Shown piece after piece: positions 1 through 9,423 of a stretch of 64,000 nucleotides of DNA (positions are counted from its first letter, which is position 1; every line of letters starts with the position of its first letter). Origin of the DNA: Flavipsychrobacter sp. (GTDB lineage: Bacteria > Bacteroidota > Bacteroidia > Chitinophagales > Chitinophagaceae); assembly GCA_017849575.1 (NCBI GenBank), contig JAFIGV010000019.1:467695-531694 (forward strand), in the 5' to 3' direction. The position numbers and the translations under genes were made by a program. Below the pieces are notes generated by a model. It worked only from the letters and a program-made list of their open reading frames with translations, was not told the origin of the DNA and did no database searches.

Positions 1-2
1 GG

Positions 3-272
3 CTGCTGCGCCACGAGATTGTCAGCAGCGGAGGCCTTACAGGCACCGTAGCAGACATTCGAATTATTTTGAAAAACGCCCTACTCAACAATGCTAATCA
101 GCTCATTGTCGCGCACAATCATCCGTCGGGCAACCTCACGCCCAGCGCTGCCGACAAAGAGCTTACGCGCAAGCTGAAAGAAGCTGCCGCCTTCATGGAC
201 ATCCGCCTGTTGGATCACCTCATCGTTGCAGGTGTCAACTTCATCAGTCTTAATGAAGAAGGAATGCTCTGA
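3..272 (+). CDS. radC: RadC/JAB-domain DNA repair-associated protein, C-terminal part
   Basis: This is the 3' end of a gene that enters from the left edge; 89 residues are visible before the TGA stop. It carries the RadC family JAMM metal-binding signature: His-x-His-Pro-Ser-Gly at bases 114-131, followed by Pro-Ser and an Asp about ten residues on. These are the residues that bind zinc in JAB-domain proteins. The family is annotated as DNA repair protein RadC, but its biochemical role is uncertain. The N-terminal helix-hairpin-helix part would lie outside the window. Family assignment is confident from the motif. Confidence 0.93.
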   Translation: MLRHEIVSSGGLTGTVADIRIILKNALLNNANQLIVAHNHPSGNLTPSAADKELTRKLKEAAAFMDIRLLDHLIVAGVNFISLNEEGML

Positions 273-432
273 GCATTTCAGAGTGATATTTTAGTGACTA
301 AGGGCGTTTTAATGATTTGGTAATAAAAAGTTTACCGCCGCATCAACTTTAAATGACCATTTGGTCACAGCGCCTTAAGAAATCCGCAACATAGTGCTTC
401 TACTTTCGCCCTCACAAATCAATAGAACGCAC

Positions 433-3400
433 ATGAAAAAAAATTTGACCAAAGCTTTGATCTGCCTTGGCCTGTTCTCATTTGCAAAGAGAGAATGTCA
501 TGCCCAGATCTCCTTGTTGCAGGACTATAAGAACTATACGGCTGCAACGATTGGTACCTTTCAGGGCATCTCCTTTAAAGAGGCTGGCTTTTCCGCTTTG
601 TGCTATATCCCCGGCACGGATGGTAAGGAGTTCTGGGTATGTTCCGACCGCGGTGTGAATATAGATGCGGGCAATGCCAACCCATCGGGATGCCGGCCCA
701 CGTACGACAAAATATTCTCCTTCCCGGGTTATGCTCCAAAAATTCATCGCATCCGAATCAACGGCGATTCCATTCAGGTACTGCGTACCATTTCCATCAA
801 AGCGCCTACCGGTGCCGATGCCAAAGGTGTGCTCCTTCCCACAGGTTTCGGAAGCACTGCCAGCGAGCAGGCTTCGACCGATACTGTACAGAACTGCTCG
901 AACTTTAACAGCAAGATAGCTGCCAAAGAAATCTGGTCTATTGATGCTGAAGGTATCTGTGTGGACAAGGACGGCAATTTTTATGTTTCTGAAGAAAACG
1001 GTCCGACCATTTGGAAGATCAATCCCAATGGAGTGGTCATCAAAAGATATAGCCCCTATGCAAATCTTGCCGGTGCGCAGCCGCAGGATGTTTTAATCGA
1101 TACAGCATTTAAATACCGCAAAAACAACCGCGGTTTTGAAAGCGTAGCAGTAACCCCCAATGGCAAGATCTACGCGATCATACAAAGTCCTATCCTTTAT
1201 CCCAACAGCGCCGCCGGTGAGAATACGCGTATCCACCGCATGATAGAAATTGACCCCGCTACTAATCAGCAGCGCATGCTCGCTTATGTCAATGACGGCA
1301 TCATAGGCTCTGGTTCCAGTCAGATAAGACTCAAGGATTGGAAGATCGGAGATATGACCGCAATTAACGACAGCACCTTTTTGGTACTCGAAGCCGCTGC
1401 CCGTGGAAACACAGATATCAAGCGGATGTATAAAGTGAACATCAATGGAGCTACAGCCTTCAACTCCGGCTTGTATGGCGGACAGACGGTTGAGCAACTG
1501 GTGGATTCTGCGGGACTTGTTTTTCAGGGAATTTTTCCTGTAAAGAAGACCCTGTTTATGGATTTACTGGCCAGTGGATGGCCCGCTAATCTGGAGAAAG
1601 CAGAAGGCCTTGCCATCATCAACGACAGCACTATCGCTCTGGTCAACGATAATGATTACGGCCAGATATCGCCTGCTGAAGACGGTGTGGCAACTGCTAC
1701 CGGTATCCTTTCGCATCTGATAACGTTCGGGCTGCAGGGAAATAAGAAGCTCACGGGTTTTGTTCCTGTTATTCCGACACTGTCTCAGGGCCGTACTGCA
1801 CTCAATTCTTCCAGTGCTCCTTACCTTGTTCCTACTGCTTCCGGTGTTGAGTTCACCGCGCTTATGACGGTAAAAGATGCAGCGGATAACGGCTATAAGA
1901 TGGTGGGAATTCCTGATGGTATGGGCGCTTTCGACAATGGAAACGGAACCATGACTGTGGTGATGAACCACGAGTTGGGAAATACCTCCGGCATAGCACG
2001 CGCTCATGGTCAAAAAGGAGCTTTTGTTTCTAAGTGGATCATTGATAAGACGACACTGTCTGTACTGAGCGGGGCCGACCTGATGCAAACCGTTAAGTTG
2101 TGGAACACGGCAACATCCAGCTACATTACTTACAATAGCTCTTTTACTTCATCCGCTGCTGCATTTAGCCGCTTTTGCTCCGCCGACCTTCCGGCAGTGC
2201 ATGCCTTTTATAACCCTGTAAATGGCAAAGGAACTATGGAGCGCATTTTTATGAACGGAGAGGAAAACGGAAGTGAAGGAAGGGGAATGGCCCATATCAT
2301 CACCGGCCCTGAAGCCGGAACCTCTTATGAATTGCCAAGACTTGGCAAGTTTTCCTGGGAGAATGCACTCGCCTGGCCAGGTGTGTCGGACACAACAATG
2401 GTTATCGGTACAGATGACGCAACGCCCGGACAGATCTATGTGTATATCGGTACAAAACAGCAAACCGGCAACACAATCGAAAAAGCAGGTCTCACCAATG
2501 GAAAGCTTTTTGGCGTAAAAGTTTCGGGCATGACACTGGAATCGAACAGTGCCTATGCCGCACCGAATACAGCTTTTGCGCTTGCAGATCTGGGCAATGT
2601 AGAAAATATGACTGGCGCAGCGATCAATACGGCAAGCAACAACCTTGGTATTACCAACTTTCTGCGTCCGGAAGATGGCGCCTGGGATCCATCCAATCTA
2701 AATGACTTCTACTTTGCTACCACTAATGGTTTTGGAAGTCCGAGCCGCCTTTGGAGACTGAGATTTACCGATGCTGCGCAGCCATCGCTGGGAGGTACCA
2801 TCACCGCTGTTCTGGAGGGCACGGAAGGGCAGCAGATGCTTGATAATATTACTATTGATCACAGCGGACACATCCTGCTGGTAGAGGACGTGGGTAACAA
2901 CGCGCATGTTGGTAAGATGTGGCAGTATGATATCGCTGCAGATACCCTCGTGCAGATAGCGGCGCACGACACCACACGGTTCCTCAACAATGCCCGCACG
3001 GCCAACTATCTTACTCAGGACGAAGAAGCTTCCGGCGTCATAGATGTGCAGGAAGTGATGGGCCCCGGAATGTTCCTGCTTGTGGATCAGGCGCATTACA
3101 GCATTTCGGGAGAGTTTGCCGAAGGAGGTCAGATGCTTGCACTTTACAATCCGGCCACGGCCCAAAATAATCCGGAGATAGAAGTAAAGGGAAATAACAT
3201 CACGATCAATGATGGCAGCACAGCAACAGCAGCCGGCAACAACACGGATTTCGGCATGGTCGCGATCAATACTCCTGTCACCAAAACCTTTACCATTCAC
3301 AATACCGGCAGCGGCAATCTGAATATTTCTGCTATCTACATAACCGGTGCTAACGCCAGTGAATTTTCACTTGTGAATACAACTCTTCCCCTGAACATTG

Positions 3401-4194
3401 CTGCAAATAGCTCGCAGAACATCAACATTCAGTTCAGCTCGGCTGTGCTGGCCACACGCCATGCTACAGTCAATATTGTCAACAGCGACTTCAGCGAATC
3501 TACTTACGACTTCGCCATCAAGGCCGACCTTTCGGCTCCTGAAATTGAAGTAACCGGAAATAACATTAGCATTCTGAACGGAGATCTTACACCCGGCCTG
3601 GCCAACTACACCGACTTCGGGACCGTAAGTGTAGGCGGACAGAAGACGGCACAGTTCGTTATCCGAAATACCGGCAACGGCGATCTGGTGGTGACCGGAA
3701 TAAGCTTTACCGGCACTCATGCTTCCGAGTTTTCGATTCAGAATGCACCGAGCTTTCCGCTTACAATTGCCGGCAGTAGCAACCATGCTATCGACGTAAA
3801 GTTTATGCCTTTGCAAACGGGTATCCGCACTGCCAACATCAACATTGCCAGCAACGACGCGGATGAAGCCGCATACATTTTTGCGTTGCAGGGTATCGCC
3901 GCAGACCCTACTGGTATTGATCCCGTGTTCGGTTCAGCATCTTATGTAAAACTGTATCCTAACCCGACCCATGGAAATGCAATGTTGTCGCTTTCGTTGA
4001 AGAACGACGAACGTGTGATTGTTCAGGTATCCGACATCACCGGGCGCATGGTGCTGCCCGTGTTCGACAAGCAACTCAGTACAGGAGAACAACAAATACC
4101 GTTGCCTACAGAAGGCCTCGCCAACGGCACCTATTTCGTACAGGTGGCCAGCACCAGCGGTACTAAAAAGTTGAAACTGGTGGTGGCACATTAA
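433..4194 (+). CDS. Secreted phytase-like/PhoX-like protein with T9SS sorting domain
   Basis: A 1,253-residue secreted protein. I place the start at the ATG at 433, which opens a signal peptide ending near AQ (residues 24-25); an upstream GTG at 394 in the same frame would add a non-signal extension. Residues about 30-430 resemble the esterase-like phytase beta-propeller family (PF13449-type motifs such as AEGICVDKDGNFYVSEENG and EKAEGLAIINDS). Residues about 460-900 resemble DUF839/PhoX phosphatase propellers (VVMNHELG, GTDDATPGQIYVYIG). Two choice-of-anchor D (ASPM/SPD-2/Hydin-like) Ig domains follow, from about residues 913 and 1035. A type IX secretion C-terminal domain starts near residue 1170 (KLYPNPT, then TGRMV). 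The likely role is a surface or released calcium-dependent phosphatase. Domain calls are by eye; the substrate is unknown. Confidence 0.85.
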   Translation: MKKNLTKALICLGLFSFAKRECHAQISLLQDYKNYTAATIGTFQGISFKEAGFSALCYIPGTDGKEFWVCSDRGVNIDAGNANPSGCRPTYDKIFSFPGYAPKIHRIRINGDSIQVLRTISIKAPTGADAKGVLLPTGFGSTASEQASTDTVQNCSNFNSKIAAKEIWSIDAEGICVDKDGNFYVSEENGPTIWKINPNGVVIKRYSPYANLAGAQPQDVLIDTAFKYRKNNRGFESVAVTPNGKIYAIIQSPILYPNSAAGENTRIHRMIEIDPATNQQRMLAYVNDGIIGSGSSQIRLKDWKIGDMTAINDSTFLVLEAAARGNTDIKRMYKVNINGATAFNSGLYGGQTVEQLVDSAGLVFQGIFPVKKTLFMDLLASGWPANLEKAEGLAIINDSTIALVNDNDYGQISPAEDGVATATGILSHLITFGLQGNKKLTGFVPVIPTLSQGRTALNSSSAPYLVPTASGVEFTALMTVKDAADNGYKMVGIPDGMGAFDNGNGTMTVVMNHELGNTSGIARAHGQKGAFVSKWIIDKTTLSVLSGADLMQTVKLWNTATSSYITYNSSFTSSAAAFSRFCSADLPAVHAFYNPVNGKGTMERIFMNGEENGSEGRGMAHIITGPEAGTSYELPRLGKFSWENALAWPGVSDTTMVIGTDDATPGQIYVYIGTKQQTGNTIEKAGLTNGKLFGVKVSGMTLESNSAYAAPNTAFALADLGNVENMTGAAINTASNNLGITNFLRPEDGAWDPSNLNDFYFATTNGFGSPSRLWRLRFTDAAQPSLGGTITAVLEGTEGQQMLDNITIDHSGHILLVEDVGNNAHVGKMWQYDIAADTLVQIAAHDTTRFLNNARTANYLTQDEEASGVIDVQEVMGPGMFLLVDQAHYSISGEFAEGGQMLALYNPATAQNNPEIEVKGNNITINDGSTATAAGNNTDFGMVAINTPVTKTFTIHNTGSGNLNISAIYITGANASEFSLVNTTLPLNIAANSSQNINIQFSSAVLATRHATVNIVNSDFSESTYDFAIKADLSAPEIEVTGNNISILNGDLTPGLANYTDFGTVSVGGQKTAQFVIRNTGNGDLVVTGISFTGTHASEFSIQNAPSFPLTIAGSSNHAIDVKFMPLQTGIRTANINIASNDADEAAYIFALQGIAADPTGIDPVFGSASYVKLYPNPTHGNAMLSLSLKNDERVIVQVSDITGRMVLPVFDKQLSTGEQQIPLPTEGLANGTYFVQVASTSGTKKLKLVVAH

Positions 4195-4218
4195 GCCATT
4201 CACTTCAAAAATCCTTTG

Positions 4219-4257
4219 TTCAGACAGGGTGCCTGGTGTGCCCTGTTTGAATTTTTT
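4219..4257 (+). terminator. Rho-independent terminator after the phytase/PhoX-like gene
   Basis: An 11-bp stem (TTCAGACAGGG with CCCTGTTTGAA, one G-T pair) around an 11-base loop is followed directly by six T. It sits 25 bases after the stop at 4194 and before the di-haem peroxidase start at 4278. Confidence 0.8.
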
Positions 4258-4277
4258 AGCCATCATTCATCTGTGCC

Positions 4278-6200
4278 ATGAAGAAGAGCCTTTGGCTTAT
4301 TGCGATCGTCACCCTCGGATTTTTTTGTTATTCCTTTCGGTACGAAGCTGCCACGCCCCCATACCGAAATCTCTATGAGGAGCGAATGAAAATATTGGCA
4401 AAGTCCACCGACACGTTGCTGGAGTTTGTCGCTGCTGCGGACCTGAGCGATGCAGAAGTGGTGAATACAATAAGAAACCATATTGCAAGGGCGCGCCTGG
4501 CCATGAAAGCTGCCGATATCTGGCTGCGATATCTGGATCCGTTGGCCCAAAAGCTAATCAACGGACCGCTGGCTGTGGAATGGGAAACGGAGGCTTTCGA
4601 GAAGTATGAGCCCCCGTATCGCCGGGAAGGTGCAGGATTTACTCTAGCATTCCAATGCCTCGAGAGCAGGCCCGTGGACCGTGCTCAACTTATCGCTTAT
4701 CTTCAGAAAGCACGCGATGCAGTAGATGTTTTTCTTGCCGACTCGGTGATGAGCCGGTTGGCCGATGCCGATCACTTTCTGCTGTGTAACCGATTATTTC
4801 TGCTTCATCTTGCCGCGACCTACACTACCGGTTTCGATAACGCCGATGCGACTACCGTGATCACAGAGTTGAGGTATATGCTGAAGCAAAACAGAGTGGT
4901 CTATGAGCGGTATAATGCATCATTTCCTGAAAAGCCACTTACAATTGCTTACCTGGAACGCTATGATTCCCTGCTTTCTTTTGTCGGCAATCAACCCGAT
5001 GATCTTACTGCTTTTGATCATTATAGTTTTTTGCGGGAGTATATCAATCCATTGTTCATGATCAACCAGCAGCTCATTGTTCGCTATCAGGTAACGAGCA
5101 GGAGTATGATGGATTACGCACTCAATAAAAAGGCCCTTTCTCTCTTTGACAAAAAGCTATATCATGCTCAAAATGCTAAGGGAGTTTTTCTCAGGGTCAC
5201 CGACACTACAGTCCTGCAACAGATACAGGAGTTAGGAAAACTGCTCTTTTTCGATCCGCTACTTTCGGGCAACAATCAACGTAGCTGCGCTTCCTGCCAC
5301 AAGCCGGAGCAGTCTTTTACAGACACTGCCTGCAGAACTTCGCTGCACTACGATCGTCAGAATTTTTTGACCCGAAACAGCCCTTCCCTGCTCAATGTTA
5401 CTTACCAGCACCTGCTGATGTACGATGGAAAACACACTAACCCCGATCTACAGGCCCGTGCAGTGATCAGCAACCCCGATGAAATGAAGGGCAGCGAAAG
5501 CGAGGCACTGCGGAAAATATTAAGTTGCCCTTCTTACAAAGCTGCATTCCAAAAGTTGCTTCCCTTCACACCACAACAGCCGGAAATATCCATGGCACAT
5601 ATCACCTCCGCGCTTAGTTTCTATTATGCGCAAAACGATGGAGCCCGTTCGCTGTTTGACAACGCTATGGACGGACAAGTGCAGCTTGATGATCGCCAGC
5701 GCCACGGCTTTAATCTGTTTATGGGCAAAGCTCAATGTGGCACCTGCCATTTTGTTCCGCAGTTTAATGGAGTGAAGCCTCCTTTTCTAGGCTCAGAGTT
5801 CGAAGTGATCGGGGTGCCTGCGGACACGGGCTTCTCAAAGCTAAGTGCCGACCCGGGCAGATACGAATGGCTGAACGCAGCGGAAATGCAGCATGCTTTT
5901 CGTACCAGCACGCTCCGCAATGCCGCGCGTACTGCACCTTATATGCACAATGGTGTATTTCGTACCCTGGAGGAGGTAATCGATTTTTATGATGCAGGTG
6001 GTGGTGTGGGTCATGGATTGACGGTTCCCAACCAGACCTTATCGGCGGATTCACTGAAGCTGACGCAGGCTGAAAAAAGCGATCTGATATTGTTTCTGCA
6101 CACTTTAAACGAAGCTGAGCTTCAGGATACGCGACCGCCGGCTTTGCCAGCTTCCGGAATTAAAGCTTTTAACCGCCGAAAGCCGGGCGGAGATTATTAA
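4278..6200 (+). CDS. Cytochrome c peroxidase, MauG/CCP family, with N-terminal extension
   Basis: A 640-residue periplasmic di-haem protein. A hydrophobic signal-like segment covers residues 5-20. Two c-type haem motifs are visible: Cys337-Ala-Ser-Cys-His341 and Cys487-Gly-Thr-Cys-His491. The spacing of about 150 residues is typical of bacterial cytochrome c peroxidase/MauG enzymes, which reduce hydrogen peroxide or oxidise protein residues. The catalytic part fills residues about 305-620 (ELGKLLFFDPLLSGN is the usual family opening; APYMHNGVFRTLEEVIDFYD is the usual late motif). About 280 residues in front of it are helical and unrecognised. A one-haem protein follows 9 bases downstream and is probably co-transcribed. 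Confidence 0.92.
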   Translation: MKKSLWLIAIVTLGFFCYSFRYEAATPPYRNLYEERMKILAKSTDTLLEFVAAADLSDAEVVNTIRNHIARARLAMKAADIWLRYLDPLAQKLINGPLAVEWETEAFEKYEPPYRREGAGFTLAFQCLESRPVDRAQLIAYLQKARDAVDVFLADSVMSRLADADHFLLCNRLFLLHLAATYTTGFDNADATTVITELRYMLKQNRVVYERYNASFPEKPLTIAYLERYDSLLSFVGNQPDDLTAFDHYSFLREYINPLFMINQQLIVRYQVTSRSMMDYALNKKALSLFDKKLYHAQNAKGVFLRVTDTTVLQQIQELGKLLFFDPLLSGNNQRSCASCHKPEQSFTDTACRTSLHYDRQNFLTRNSPSLLNVTYQHLLMYDGKHTNPDLQARAVISNPDEMKGSESEALRKILSCPSYKAAFQKLLPFTPQQPEISMAHITSALSFYYAQNDGARSLFDNAMDGQVQLDDRQRHGFNLFMGKAQCGTCHFVPQFNGVKPPFLGSEFEVIGVPADTGFSKLSADPGRYEWLNAAEMQHAFRTSTLRNAARTAPYMHNGVFRTLEEVIDFYDAGGGVGHGLTVPNQTLSADSLKLTQAEKSDLILFLHTLNEAELQDTRPPALPASGIKAFNRRKPGGDY

Positions 6201-6209
6201 AACAATCTG

Positions 6210-6578
6210 ATGATGAAACGTCTACTCCTTTATTGCTTCATTCTGCTCGTGTCGATCAGTTCACAGGCTACGGCGCAAAAGAAAAATAAAATGCAATTCG
6301 AATTCCCTAAGGAAATGGCCGCCGATGTACAGGCTGCCTATCTCAGGATGTGTGAGCAGGGCTATCTGCTTTATCAGCTCAATTGCAGTGGCTGTCATAG
6401 CGAGAAAAAAGGAAGAAAAGAAACAGTGCCTGATTTTACTGTAGATCAACTGGAGGCTTACAAAATCCGGGTGATGAACCCTACGCACGAAGACCGGCTG
6501 CCAGAAACGACGCTTACCTCAGAGGAGCTAAGTCTTATCGTTACTTTTTTTACGTACAAGAGACCGCAGCACCGGTAG
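6210..6578 (+). CDS. Small secreted mono-haem c-type cytochrome-like protein
   Basis: A 122-residue protein with a signal peptide (hydrophobic residues 3-17, cleavage after a TAQ near residue 23) and a single haem-binding motif Cys-Ser-Gly-Cys-His in the middle. Two adjacent ATG codons (6210 and 6213) can serve as the start. It begins 9 bases after the MauG-type peroxidase, so the pair probably forms an operon. It could be the electron carrier for that enzyme or a shared maturation partner; that is inference from position. There is no obvious methionine ligand motif and the domain is very short. Confidence 0.78.
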   Translation: MMKRLLLYCFILLVSISSQATAQKKNKMQFEFPKEMAADVQAAYLRMCEQGYLLYQLNCSGCHSEKKGRKETVPDFTVDQLEAYKIRVMNPTHEDRLPETTLTSEELSLIVTFFTYKRPQHR

Positions 6579-6584
6579 TTTCGT

Positions 6585-6854
6585 TTACTTCTTTTTCGAA
6601 CGATTCCGCTTCATTCTTGCTTTTCTTGCCTCATAGCGGTCGCGATAAAAATCAATATTGGTGATCAGTCCCAGCACATGAAAGACAGGCATGGCGGCTA
6701 ACGCTAAGAAAAACCCGCCGACAACGGAAATAGGAAGATACCGCAGCAGGATGGTACCTACAGAGGCTTTGAGATGAGTAAACAGCAGATAGGCCATCAA
6801 GGCTCCTGCCATTACGGGCCACATACGTGCAATAAATAGTTTTGGCTTTATCAT
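6585..6854 (-). CDS. Small two-helix membrane protein of unknown function
   Basis: An 89-residue protein beginning at the ATG at 6854 (MIKPKLFIARMW). The frame stays open further upstream to 7061, but that extension has no membrane or secretion character and I treat it as non-coding. Two hydrophobic segments (residues about 11-26 and 36-60) and a very basic tail rich in Lys and Arg suggest a small inner-membrane protein with a cytoplasmic C-terminus. It converges on the cytochrome gene, ending 6 bases from it. I do not recognise a family. Confidence 0.6.
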   Translation of the reverse strand: MIKPKLFIARMWPVMAGALMAYLLFTHLKASVGTILLRYLPISVVGGFFLALAAMPVFHVLGLITNIDFYRDRYEARKARMKRNRSKKK

Positions 6855-7188
6855 GTTTTCAAAGACTTTTCCGGCGTGTCCGGTTGGTTTCTGAATCTTA
6901 ATAGCGTTAGGTCGGGGGCATCGGGTAGGTGATGTTTCTAATCTTTTGTCGCCCTTATAAATAGTCGGTATGCCCATGCCGCAACGGTTATTTAAGAGCT
7001 CCGGTCTAAAACTAAATTTTTCGCTTAAACTGAATATTATTTCTAAGATACCGAAATGCATCGTACCTGCACAATGCCTGCCCGCTGAATATGTATTTTT
7101 CCCGGTACGTCAATTGGACATCCCGTTACAGAAAAGCGCATGCGCCATCATTCCGAAGCCTGTCTATATTCACAAAAAATTAAAGAAA
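6855..7188. other. 334-base divergent intergenic region
   Basis: The space between the small membrane protein (leftward) and the lipocalin-like lipoprotein (rightward) should hold both promoters. Open frames pass through it on both strands but lack protein-like composition. I see no convincing TAnnTTTG element and no repeat. Confidence 0.4.
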
Positions 7189-7617
7189 ATGAAAGGCCCC
7201 GCTACACTTCTCTTATTGCTTTGTTCCTTCTTTGTGTTGCAAAGCAGCAGTTGCAAACACAGTAATGACGACTCCGTTTCACCCGGTGGAAACAATTCGC
7301 CCATTGCAGGCCAGTGGTACATCAGTTACTATTGGGACAATGACAAAGAGGAAAGTTCAGATTTTTCCGGTTATACTTTTTCGTTTCAGTCCGGGGGCAT
7401 TCTGACGGCTACGCGGGGGTCTTCCAGTGCCAGCGGCACCTGGCGCGAAACTGTGGATGACGGAAAACCCAGGTTTATCATCAACCTCAGCAGCAGCAAC
7501 GAAAAACTACAGGACCTGAACGACGACTGGATCTTACTCAGCAAAACGGAAAATGAGATCAAGCTGAAAGACGATAATACTTCGAAAGTTGAGGAGCTAC
7601 ATTTTTCAAGACAATAG
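7189..7617 (+). CDS. Lipocalin-like lipoprotein
   Basis: A 142-residue protein starting at the ATG at 7189, which opens a lipoprotein-type signal with Cys near residue 22 (QSSSCKHS). The frame extends upstream to 6970 without a plausible signal, so the longer version is unlikely. The mature part begins with I-A-G-Q-W-Y, then beta-strand-rich sequence ending in a Glu-Leu-His-Phe strand. This pattern is typical of the short lipocalin-like lipoproteins common in Bacteroidota. No ligand is predicted. Its last 12 bases overlap the end of the convergent DUF4145 gene. Confidence 0.72.
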   Translation: MKGPATLLLLLCSFFVLQSSSCKHSNDDSVSPGGNNSPIAGQWYISYYWDNDKEESSDFSGYTFSFQSGGILTATRGSSSASGTWRETVDDGKPRFIINLSSSNEKLQDLNDDWILLSKTENEIKLKDDNTSKVEELHFSRQ

Positions 7618-8241
7618 CGGCGGCTCTGTGCCTGCGGCAAAATGGTCGATAAGGCGCGGCTGTGTAAGCTGATTGTCGCAGATGATGTTGATAAAGGCCA
7701 GCAGTTTTTGTGCCGTCTCTACATCGTCATCTTCGCTAATCATGCCGGGTGCTATGGCCGATTTTCCGTAGGTTTTGAGTGTGTGCAGCGCCTGCACCAG
7801 TTTCGGAGGAAGGCCATTGTCCACCAGTTGGCTAATGTCTGCTTCCGCATTTTCTCCGGTTCCGCCAAGAAAAATGCACAGTTTCTGCAATGCCAGCCGG
7901 AGCAGCGCAGAGGCACCCCGTGGAGACAAAAACAATATTTCGCGCGCTTCTACAAACAATTCTTTTACGGCTTCCGGCATATCCTCATTGGGCTGTATGG
8001 CCGCGCCGTTGAAAGGGAAGATGATTTTTTCGCGAAACCAAAGTGTATTTCCCCCGCAGTTTTCGCAGCTCGTGCCCAGAAAATCGTGGAGCTTGCTATC
8101 CTGATTCACAATAAGTCTTCCGTTATTAATATCAAGCCTGTTGCGGTAAAGTAGCCCCCAGTCTTGCCGTGCAAAAACGCCACAATGCGGGCAGCTAAAA
8201 GCCCTGGCGTTTATTTCTGGCGGGGTGTATGAAACTAACAT
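7606..8241 (-). CDS. DUF4145 domain-containing protein
   Basis: A 211-residue cytosolic protein. The N-terminal part has a zinc-ribbon-like pair of Cys-x-x-Cys knuckles (CPHC near residue 17 and CENC near residue 59). From about residue 85 it follows the DUF4145 pattern (EAREILFLSPRGASALLRLA, then a helical segment ending in DDVETAQKLLAFINI). DUF4145 domains are often found fused to restriction or defence proteins and are of unknown biochemical role. Here the gene stands alone and the neighbours are housekeeping, so no function is inferred. Confidence 0.85.
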   Translation of the reverse strand: MLVSYTPPEINARAFSCPHCGVFARQDWGLLYRNRLDINNGRLIVNQDSKLHDFLGTSCENCGGNTLWFREKIIFPFNGAAIQPNEDMPEAVKELFVEAREILFLSPRGASALLRLALQKLCIFLGGTGENAEADISQLVDNGLPPKLVQALHTLKTYGKSAIAPGMISEDDDVETAQKLLAFINIICDNQLTQPRLIDHFAAGTEPPLLS

Positions 8242-8437
8242 TAGCGCAATATTCTGGTAATGACAAATTTATAGGCAGGAGCTACAGCACACTGCATAGT
8301 ATTCGGGATATAACGTTAAAATAATATTCGCAGCCGGTGTGCTTTTTGCCCGGCCTTGCGAAACAACATCGGGGCATAATTATTTAACTGCCTGTCATCA
8401 TAACAACGTATCAAAGAATAGTGTAACCCTTTTAGTT

Positions 8438-8445
8438 TACTTTTG
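8438..8445 (+). promoter_or_regulatory. Candidate -7 element for the MCE/OstA pair
   Basis: TACTTTTG matches the Bacteroidota TAnnTTTG -7 box and lies 29 bases before the ATG at 8474. No clear -33 TTTG is visible at the expected distance. Confidence 0.5.
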
Positions 8446-8473
8446 TTTGGTTATAACACCCCGATAAGCGTAT

Positions 8474-9418
8474 ATGAAATTTTCTAAGGAGGCCCGGATT
8501 GGACTATTGGTAGCTGCATCGATCCTGATATTTTTTGCCGGTTTTTATTTTTTGAAGGGAGCTAATATTTTTTCCGGAGAAAACGAATATTATGTGTATT
8601 ACGATAATGTTCAGGGATTGCAGCCCTCATCTCCGGTACAAGTTAAGGGACTTGCCGTGGGCCGGGTTTCTGAAATCAAATTAAATGGCGGAGGCAAAGT
8701 ACAGGTGACCATTGCCGTCAATAAGCGGACTAAAATTCCGGTGGGCTCGGTGGCCAAGCTGACCTCTACCGATCTGTTGGGTACCAAAGCCATCAGCCTG
8801 GAACTGAGCAATAATGAACAGATTGCTGAAGAAGAGAGCATCATTGTCGGTGATGTGGAGGGCGGGATCATAGATGCTTTATCGGTGGAGATCACTCCTT
8901 TGCTTCGCGATATGCGTCATGCAGTGGGTACGCTCGATTCTGTTTTGCTGAGCGTGAATGGAGTGCTCGATGCAGAATCCAAAGAAAACTTGCGGAGCAG
9001 CATTGCGAATCTTGACGTTACCATGGATAATTTCTCCCAGTTGTCGTCAAGGCTCAATGCTGAAAGCACACAGTTGCAGGGTGTGATCCGAAATGCCAAC
9101 AGTATCACTTCCAATCTGGCCAGTAACAACGAGCGGATCACCAACATCATCAACAACGCCTCCACCATTACGGACCAGCTTAATCAGGCCCAGATTGATA
9201 AAACGATGAATGAATTCCGGCTGGCTGCCAATCAGCTAAATGATGTGCTGGCTAAAGTGAACGGAAAGGATGGCTCCCTGGGATTGCTGGTAAACGACCC
9301 TGCCATGTACAACAATCTGAACAGCTCGTTGCATACGCTCAATAGCCTGATGGCCGATATAGAGGCGCATCCCACGCGCTACATTAATCTCACTATCTTT
9401 GGCCGCAAAAAGCAGTAA
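8474..9418 (+). CDS. MlaD/MCE family lipid-transport protein
   Basis: A 314-residue protein with one N-terminal membrane anchor (residues about 9-27). An MCE domain follows at about residues 38-115, with the family motif VQGLQPSSPVQVKGLAVGRV and the strand LTSTDLLGTKAISLEL. The rest is a long helical/coiled region with many Asn and Ser. MCE proteins form rings or tubes that move phospholipids between inner and outer membranes. No permease or ATPase genes (MlaE/MlaF) are next to it; instead it is followed after 5 bases by an OstA-like gene, an arrangement that points to outer-membrane lipid or LPS logistics. Confidence 0.92.
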   Translation: MKFSKEARIGLLVAASILIFFAGFYFLKGANIFSGENEYYVYYDNVQGLQPSSPVQVKGLAVGRVSEIKLNGGGKVQVTIAVNKRTKIPVGSVAKLTSTDLLGTKAISLELSNNEQIAEEESIIVGDVEGGIIDALSVEITPLLRDMRHAVGTLDSVLLSVNGVLDAESKENLRSSIANLDVTMDNFSQLSSRLNAESTQLQGVIRNANSITSNLASNNERITNIINNASTITDQLNQAQIDKTMNEFRLAANQLNDVLAKVNGKDGSLGLLVNDPAMYNNLNSSLHTLNSLMADIEAHPTRYINLTIFGRKKQ

Positions 9419-9423
9419 ACGCC

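Noticed and set aside
6855..7061. N-terminal extension of the small membrane protein at 6585
   Set aside because: The extension is open but has no membrane or secretion character and overlaps the shared promoter region; the inner ATG at 6854 gives a normal small membrane protein.
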